A DNA stretch of 9,185 nucleotides. Source: Flectobacillus sp. GTDB taxonomy: Bacteria; Bacteroidota; Bacteroidia; Cytophagales; Spirosomataceae. Under the pieces are notes generated by a model, which was not told the DNA's origin, ran no database searches, and saw only the letters and a list, made by a program, of their open reading frames with translations. Below, in pieces: positions 4,978 through 9,185 of the stretch. The translations under genes and the position numbers were made by a program. How positions within the stretch are numbered: position 1 is the first letter of the stretch; each line of letters begins with the position of its first letter. The stretch spans positions 1 to 9,185 of the forward strand of contig JARXAV010000052.1 of assembly GCA_029865665.1 (NCBI GenBank). Reading direction: 5' to 3'.

Positions 4978-7383
4978 TTATTTTAGAGAATTGATAATGG
5001 TGATAAGGATGTATGTTAGCGAACTTAGTCCCCCTAAAATACCTATTCGTTCCGCAGAAGTAAGTTGATTTTTCTTTTCTTCTTTTTCTGGGACAATAAT
5101 TTCAGATCCAGCTTCTACTTGAGGGTGTTTTCGAATAAACCAAGTGGTTTTTGTGCGGTCAGATATACCATTCGCATATTTTACATAAATATGTTTTTTA
5201 TCTGCATTTACTTTAAAACCACCCGCTACCGAAATATAATCTTTTACTCTAAACCCTTCTTGGTAGGTTACAGATACCGGATTTTGTAAACTTCCTGTAA
5301 GCTTAATCGTTTCTGCTTGTCTTGGGATAAACAACGCATCACCATTTAGAAGTAGAATATTGCTTGCATGGTTTGGATCTTTTAGAATAGACTTCATGTT
5401 AATGGCCACAATAGATGAATCTCTTCTGAAAATAGCATTTTGAGGTGCTGCACTTAGTTTGAAGCCTCCAGAAAGCTGAATCAAATCCGAAATGCGTTGC
5501 GATTTGTCTTTAATTGTGTAAGAACCAGGGAAATTAACTTCACCATCAATTGATACTCTTTTTTGGTCTTCGAATCTTGGAGATTTTCGGACTATTAAAA
5601 TGTCAAAAGGCTCTAGAACCATATTTTGCTCGGGAGAATTTTGAATTAAGTTTTTATCAATCGTGAACGTGAAAATTTTAACATTCTGGTTATGAGGTAT
5701 ATTTAGCGTATCATCTTTTATTCGACGAGATAGTTCTAAACGACTGATACTAGCCCCTTCTTTGAATCCTTTCGCCATTAAAATAAGGTCATTAACGGTC
5801 ATTCCTTCTATGAAATCAAAATTACCATCCTTATTAACCTCTCCTTGTACGGATACAAATCGTTTCTCACGAAGTTCCATAATCGAGCTAATACTTATAA
5901 CATCTTCCCGCTTTAGTGGGATGTCTTGAATCTCTCCTTTTAATAATTGAAGTGCATTAAACGTAATAAGTTCGGGTTCATTCGTTTCTGTTAAACGAGT
6001 TAAAATCACTCGGTTCAAGAAGGCATCCTCTTTAGCTCCTTCTGCTTTCTTTATCAACTCTTTGACCGTTGTAACCCCTGGTTCAATGGCATACTCACCT
6101 GGTCTGAAAACCGCACCTTTAATAGTAACACGATTCTCATAACGATTTAAAATTGTTCCAACATTAAACTTGTCACCACGTTTCGGAATAAAGCTTGCAA
6201 CCTCTTCTTGAGTAATGTTTAACAATTTCAACTCTTTAGCAGTGTGTCTTTTGAGTCCGATAGTAAATGTGTAGGCATTATCCGTAAAACCTCCTGCAAA
6301 ACGTAGCACATCATGTAGGGTTTCTTCTTTTTCAACCTCAAAGATATAAGGACGTTTTACTTCACCTGCGATTTCAACTCTTGTTGTATAGTCAGCAATA
6401 CGAATAATATCTTGGTCATGTAAACGGATATTATCTCTCTGATCTGCCTTTAGTAAAAAGTCATATAAATCAAGTACACGAACAACCTTATTATCTCTGA
6501 TAACTTTGTTATTTCTATAAGAACCATTTTCAGATGGCCCCCCTGCTAGATATAAGGCATTGAACACCGTCGCCAAAGAAGAAACGGTATAAGTACCTGG
6601 CTTGCTTACTTCTCCTGTTAAGGTTACTTTGATACTTCTTACATTACCAAGGGTTACTTGTGCTGATACACCACTGCCTGGGCTATTTAATCCTTGATAT
6701 AATTGGCGTAAACGTCCAATAATACGTTCTGAGGCCGCTTCAATGGTAAGACCATTTACATAGATTGGACTTAGGTTAAGAATTCTAACGGTTCCTTCTG
6801 GACTCACTTTCATCTTATAGCTGTCAAGTGCATTTCCGAAAATATCTACATTTAATTCATCATCAGGCCCTAATTGGTAGTTTTTGGGAGTTGCGATACG
6901 TAAGTCGGGTTCAAAAGAGATACTTTGCTCTCTAAAAAGAGATGCTCCAAATACTTTTGGTTGTGCTGGGCTATTCGCTTCATCCGATGGAGAATCTGTG
7001 GTTGAACTATCTGTGCTATCCTTAACTTTAACGCTAGTTTTATAACGATTGGTAATACGCTTGCCTGTGTTTGTTTCTTTTACTACTGTATTTACAGTAG
7101 AAAGCTTATTTAATCGCTCTCTCATTTTGGCAATGTCAGAAGCTGTAAACCCTTGAGCCATCGCTGCTTTTTCGATTTGATTTTCAGACAAACCACTCGC
7201 TTGAGCTTTTTGGAAAAATGCCTGAACTTGCTCATCTGTTAGTTCATCAACTTTAGGAGTTGCTTTTTGACCAAAAGTTATTCCATTGATAAACATAAAA
7301 GAAACTAAGGCAAAGAGCTTAATTAAACGAGAAGAGGAAACTAAGTGTGAATTTTCGTTGGTAGAAAATAAGCTAAAATTCAT
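4978..7383 (-). CDS. Multi-SLBB polysaccharide export protein (Wza-like, 801 aa)
   Basis: A Sec signal peptide (residues about 18-38, probable cleavage after ITFG) lacks a lipobox cysteine, so unlike Wza this is not a lipoprotein. A helical segment with repeated LTDEQV / LSENQI / FTASDI units (45-92) follows, then a Ser/Thr/Asp-rich linker (100-143). Next is the polysaccharide export domain (YQLGPDDELNVDIFG at 169-183, to about 245). Six SLBB-type beta-grasp repeats begin near residues 252, 335, 418, 508, 609 and 692, each with the pattern V.l.GeV..Pg.y followed by a helix and AGG or GGF. A hydrophobic helix at 779-798 ends the protein. It is roughly twice the length of E. coli Wza (about 380) and so could span much of the periplasm as well as the outer membrane. 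Located 76 bp after tgt and 11 bp before the Wzz-like gene, it is the envelope conduit of the operon. No convincing -7 element was seen in the 76-bp gap. Confidence 0.9.
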   Translation of the reverse strand: MNFSLFSTNENSHLVSSSRLIKLFALVSFMFINGITFGQKATPKVDELTDEQVQAFFQKAQASGLSENQIEKAAMAQGFTASDIAKMRERLNKLSTVNTVVKETNTGKRITNRYKTSVKVKDSTDSSTTDSPSDEANSPAQPKVFGASLFREQSISFEPDLRIATPKNYQLGPDDELNVDIFGNALDSYKMKVSPEGTVRILNLSPIYVNGLTIEAASERIIGRLRQLYQGLNSPGSGVSAQVTLGNVRSIKVTLTGEVSKPGTYTVSSLATVFNALYLAGGPSENGSYRNNKVIRDNKVVRVLDLYDFLLKADQRDNIRLHDQDIIRIADYTTRVEIAGEVKRPYIFEVEKEETLHDVLRFAGGFTDNAYTFTIGLKRHTAKELKLLNITQEEVASFIPKRGDKFNVGTILNRYENRVTIKGAVFRPGEYAIEPGVTTVKELIKKAEGAKEDAFLNRVILTRLTETNEPELITFNALQLLKGEIQDIPLKREDVISISSIMELREKRFVSVQGEVNKDGNFDFIEGMTVNDLILMAKGFKEGASISRLELSRRIKDDTLNIPHNQNVKIFTFTIDKNLIQNSPEQNMVLEPFDILIVRKSPRFEDQKRVSIDGEVNFPGSYTIKDKSQRISDLIQLSGGFKLSAAPQNAIFRRDSSIVAINMKSILKDPNHASNILLLNGDALFIPRQAETIKLTGSLQNPVSVTYQEGFRVKDYISVAGGFKVNADKKHIYVKYANGISDRTKTTWFIRKHPQVEAGSEIIVPEKEEKKNQLTSAERIGILGGLSSLTYILITIINSLK

Positions 7384-7459
7384 GTTAGATGTTGTTAAAA
7401 CAAAATTGTGTTTGAATATGGAGGATTAAATACGGATTCAAGGATAAAAGTACAAAGAA

Positions 7460-8593
7460 TTATAAGCGTTGCATACACTGAACGACCATTTTATCTTTCC
7501 AGGCTTTGAATGTTCCTTGTACAATTTGTTCACGAGCTTGCCCTACTAACCAAAGGTAAAAGCTCAAATTATGAACACTTGCAATCATTGCTGCCAATAA
7601 TTCCTCTGATTTGATAAGGTGGCGTAAATAAGCTTTTGTATAAAAATTACTTGCGTAGCCATCTAAACCAGGGTCAATAGGAGAGAAGTCATCTTTCCAT
7701 TTTTCATTTTTGATATTGATGATTCCCTGCGTAGTAAATAACATTCCATTGCGTGCATTACGGGTAGGCATCACACAGTCGAACATATCAATCCCCAAAG
7801 CAATACATTCCAAAATGTTTGCAGGAGTTCCTACTCCCATCAAATAGCGAGGTTTGTCTTTCGGTAAAATATCGGTTACCAATTCGGTCATTTCATACAT
7901 CATTTCCGCAGGTTCACCCACAGAAAGTCCGCCAATCGCATTTCCTTCTCTTCCAAAACTAGCAATGGTTTCGGCAGACTTTACTCGTAAATCTTTATAG
8001 ACACTTCCTTGCACGATAGGGAAAAGTGTTTGGCTATATCCGTATTTTGGCTGCGTAGCGTCAAAGTGATCACAACAGCGTTTTAGCCAACGATGTGTCA
8101 TATCCATTGATTCACGAGCGTATCCGTATTCACAAGGGTAGGGCGTACATTCATCAAAGGCCATAATAATATCAGCACCAATAGTACGCTGAATATCCAT
8201 TACCCCTTCTGGTGTAAAAAAGTGTTTAGAACCGTCAATATGTGACTTAAAAGTTACTCCCTCTTCTTTGATTTTACGACCTGTACCTGCCAGTGAATAT
8301 ACTTGGTAGCCTCCAGAATCGGTTAGAATAGGACCATCCCAGCCATTGAATTTATGTAAACCTCCCGCTTTTTCGATTACATCTAAGCCCGGGCGTAAGT
8401 ACAAATGGTAGGTGTTCCCTAAAATAATTTGAGCTTTAATATCCTCTTTTAGTTCTCGCTGATGCACGGCTTTTACCGTTCCTGCTGTACCCACAGGCAT
8501 GAAAATTGGAGTTTGGATTTGTCCGTGGTCTGTCTGAAGTACGCCCGCACGAGCTTTACTATTGGGGTCAGTACTGCTTATATCAAATGTCAT
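7460..8593 (-). CDS. tgt: Queuine tRNA-guanine transglycosylase (Tgt)
   Basis: At 377 residues this is full length for bacterial Tgt, which exchanges guanine 34 of tRNAs with GUN anticodons (Asp, Asn, His, Tyr) for preQ1 in queuosine synthesis. Visible family landmarks are TDSGGYQVYSL with the active-site Asp92, MAFDECTPYP with Asp147 for base recognition, GGLSVGEP (221-228), and GIDMFDCVMPTRNARNG (267-283) with the nucleophile Asp272. The usual C-terminal zinc site CxCxxC...H is altered: the three cysteine positions read Leu310, Gly312 and Ser315, while His341 is kept. I believe this is usual in Bacteroidota rather than a defect, because all catalytic residues are intact. The start ATG is preceded by an A-rich leader, a 9-bp hairpin and an exact TAnnTTTG -7 element. 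No preQ1 riboswitch is evident. It heads the - strand gene series. Confidence 0.95.
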   Translation of the reverse strand: MTFDISSTDPNSKARAGVLQTDHGQIQTPIFMPVGTAGTVKAVHQRELKEDIKAQIILGNTYHLYLRPGLDVIEKAGGLHKFNGWDGPILTDSGGYQVYSLAGTGRKIKEEGVTFKSHIDGSKHFFTPEGVMDIQRTIGADIIMAFDECTPYPCEYGYARESMDMTHRWLKRCCDHFDATQPKYGYSQTLFPIVQGSVYKDLRVKSAETIASFGREGNAIGGLSVGEPAEMMYEMTELVTDILPKDKPRYLMGVGTPANILECIALGIDMFDCVMPTRNARNGMLFTTQGIINIKNEKWKDDFSPIDPGLDGYASNFYTKAYLRHLIKSEELLAAMIASVHNLSFYLWLVGQAREQIVQGTFKAWKDKMVVQCMQRL

Positions 8594-8615
8594 TGCTTCG
8601 TTTGTTTTCTGCTTA

Positions 8616-8643
8616 AAATGCTATCCTAAAAATCATAGCATTT
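8616..8643 (-). other. 9-bp hairpin in the tgt 5' leader
   Basis: AAATGCTAT (8616-8624) and ATAGCATTT (8635-8643) form a perfect inverted repeat with a 10-nt loop. On the - strand it lies between the likely -7 element and the start codon, ending about 22 nt before the ATG, and falls largely within the expected 5' leader. No T-tract follows on the - strand beyond the stem's own TTTT, and the loop lacks the C-rich sequence expected of a preQ1-I aptamer. Its role is unknown. Confidence 0.55.
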
Positions 8644-8667
8644 ACAAAATTACTACTTATTTGTAAA
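8641..8667. promoter_or_regulatory. Inverted repeat TTTACAAA-N11-TTTGTAAA in the divergent promoter region
   Basis: Two perfect 8-bp arms (8641-8648 and 8660-8667) flank 11 bp. The left arm overlaps the tgt -7 element. The arm-to-arm centre spacing of about 19 bp, close to two helical turns, would suit a dimeric DNA-binding regulator. Part of the symmetry may simply reflect TTTG-type promoter elements in AT-rich DNA. Confidence 0.4.
8645..8652 (-). promoter_or_regulatory. -7 element of the tgt promoter
   Basis: Read on the - strand the sequence is TAATTTTG, an exact match to the Bacteroidota consensus TAnnTTTG. It is 51 bp before the tgt start codon. No clean TTTG is found 19-21 nt further upstream; a T-rich stretch (GTTTTTAC) is the nearest candidate. 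Transcription would start about 7 nt downstream, near the hairpin. Confidence 0.5.
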
Positions 8668-8706
8668 AACTACTCCTTATTCCTTAATCCCTAACACTTA
8701 AAGCCC

Positions 8707-8714
8707 TATCTTTG
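8707..8714 (+). promoter_or_regulatory. -7 element of the GT2 glycosyltransferase promoter
   Basis: TATCTTTG is an exact match to TAnnTTTG, placed 36 bp before the proposed TTG start of the GT2 gene, which would give a leader of about 30 nt. A recognisable TTTG -33 element is missing (the expected position reads TTAA). The element is divergent to that of tgt. Confidence 0.5.
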
Positions 8715-8750
8715 TGACCCAAATGTATTAATCTACTGATTCAGATAATT

Positions 8751-9185
8751 TTGATACCGCTACTAATTGAATTATTCTTATTGGCAGTTGTTGTTCAACT
8801 GTATTTTATTTTATTCGTTTATCCCAAACTCATTTCTTATCCTAGTCCTACTTTAGAGTCATCTAATGCAGAAGGGGTTAGTGTGGTTGTTTGTGCATGG
8901 AACGAGAAGGAAAATTTACAAGAACTACTGCCTATACTCGACAAGCAAGATTACGCTAACTTTGAAGTAATTATCGTAGATGATCGCTCATGGGATGGTA
9001 CGTATGATCTTTTGTTAATGGAACTAAAAGATTTTAGTCACTGTCGTTTTTTACGTGTAGAACATACTCCCGAACATCTATCGTCAAAAAAGTATGCTTT
9101 AACGCTGGGTATTAAGTCAGCTAAATATGCCACTATTTTGTTGACGGATGCCGATTGCCGACCTCAAACTAATCGTTGGATTCGT
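8751..9185 (+). CDS. Membrane-anchored GT2-family glycosyltransferase, 3'-truncated by the window edge
   Basis: The frame is open from 8718 (after a TGA at 8715-8717) to the window end. It has no ATG before the catalytic domain, so TTG at 8751 is the best start; a later TTG within the membrane helix is possible. The 145 visible residues begin with a hydrophobic helix (about 3-25, IELFLLAVVVQLYFILFVY). A GT-A domain follows: VSVVVCAWNEKENLQELLP from residue 43, VIIVDDRSWDGT with the nucleotide-binding DDRS at 77-80, KKYALTLGI at 113-121, and the metal-binding DAD motif in LLTDADCRP at 131-138. This resembles the common Bacteroidota GT2 proteins with one N-terminal and several C-terminal helices; the acceptor-site motifs and remaining helices lie beyond the window. 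It probably works on cell-envelope glycans or glycolipids at the inner membrane. The sugar cannot be inferred. Confidence 0.85.
   Translation, partial: MIPLLIELFLLAVVVQLYFILFVYPKLISYPSPTLESSNAEGVSVVVCAWNEKENLQELLPILDKQDYANFEVIIVDDRSWDGTYDLLLMELKDFSHCRFLRVEHTPEHLSSKKYALTLGIKSAKYATILLTDADCRPQTNRWIR

Noticed and set aside
7083..7100. Palindrome CTACTGTA-TT-TACAGTAG within the SLBB gene
   Set aside because: It is an 8-bp stem with a 2-nt loop inside coding sequence for the low-complexity linker, with no T-tract and no sign of function beyond coding.
8594..8660. preQ1 riboswitch upstream of tgt
   Set aside because: The leader lacks the C-rich loop, the pseudoknot pairing and the characteristic A-rich tail arrangement of preQ1-I, and I could not fit class II or III by eye.
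1..9185. CRISPR array, tRNA or rRNA genes, insertion sequences, phage or defence genes
   Set aside because: No regularly spaced repeats, no tRNA-like cloverleaf, no transposase or recombinase motifs, and every long open frame has a metabolic or envelope assignment.

Overview
The window is AT-rich DNA from a bacterium that is most likely a member of the Bacteroidota (my best guess is the Cytophagales). Four things point there. Genes lack clear Shine-Dalgarno sequences. Exact matches to the Bacteroidota -7 promoter element TAnnTTTG sit in the intergenic regions. A eukaryote-like GT3 glycogen synthase and a GH3-type acyl-amido synthetase are both present. The queuosine enzyme Tgt lacks the zinc cysteines, a variant I associate with this phylum. 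The genus cannot be fixed from the sequence alone.

Left part, + strand: the last 35 codons of a GT3-type glycogen synthase end at 108 and are followed by a strong intrinsic terminator (15-bp perfect stem). A GH3-family adenylate-forming enzyme (325-1854) follows. Next comes a 206-bp spacer carrying three separate inverted repeats, then a cytoplasmic sulfite-oxidase-like molybdopterin enzyme (2061-2747).

Middle part, - strand, transcribed right to left: tgt (8593-7460), a large outer-membrane/periplasmic SLBB polysaccharide-export protein (7383-4978), a Wzz-type chain-length/co-polymerase protein (4966-3884, TTG start) and a GT4 glycosyltransferase (3883-2744). The last three are tightly packed, with gaps of 11 and 0 bp, and form a cell-surface or exopolysaccharide assembly and export unit: GT4 adds a sugar to the glycan, the Wzz-like protein in the inner membrane controls chain length and/or couples to export, and the SLBB protein gates passage through the outer envelope. 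No polymerase, flippase or tyrosine kinase is in the window. The - strand operon converges on the molybdopterin gene so tightly that the two stop codons overlap in one CTAG.

Right end: a 157-bp divergent promoter region separates tgt from a + strand, membrane-anchored GT2 glycosyltransferase cut off by the window edge. This region contains exact -7 elements on both strands, an 8-bp inverted repeat and a 9-bp hairpin.

I did not find a clearly new multi-gene system. The observations most worth following are a terminator-like hairpin inside the GT4 coding sequence, the bacterial GH3 enzyme of unknown substrate, the six-SLBB export protein, the palindrome-rich spacer, and the Tgt with no zinc cysteines.
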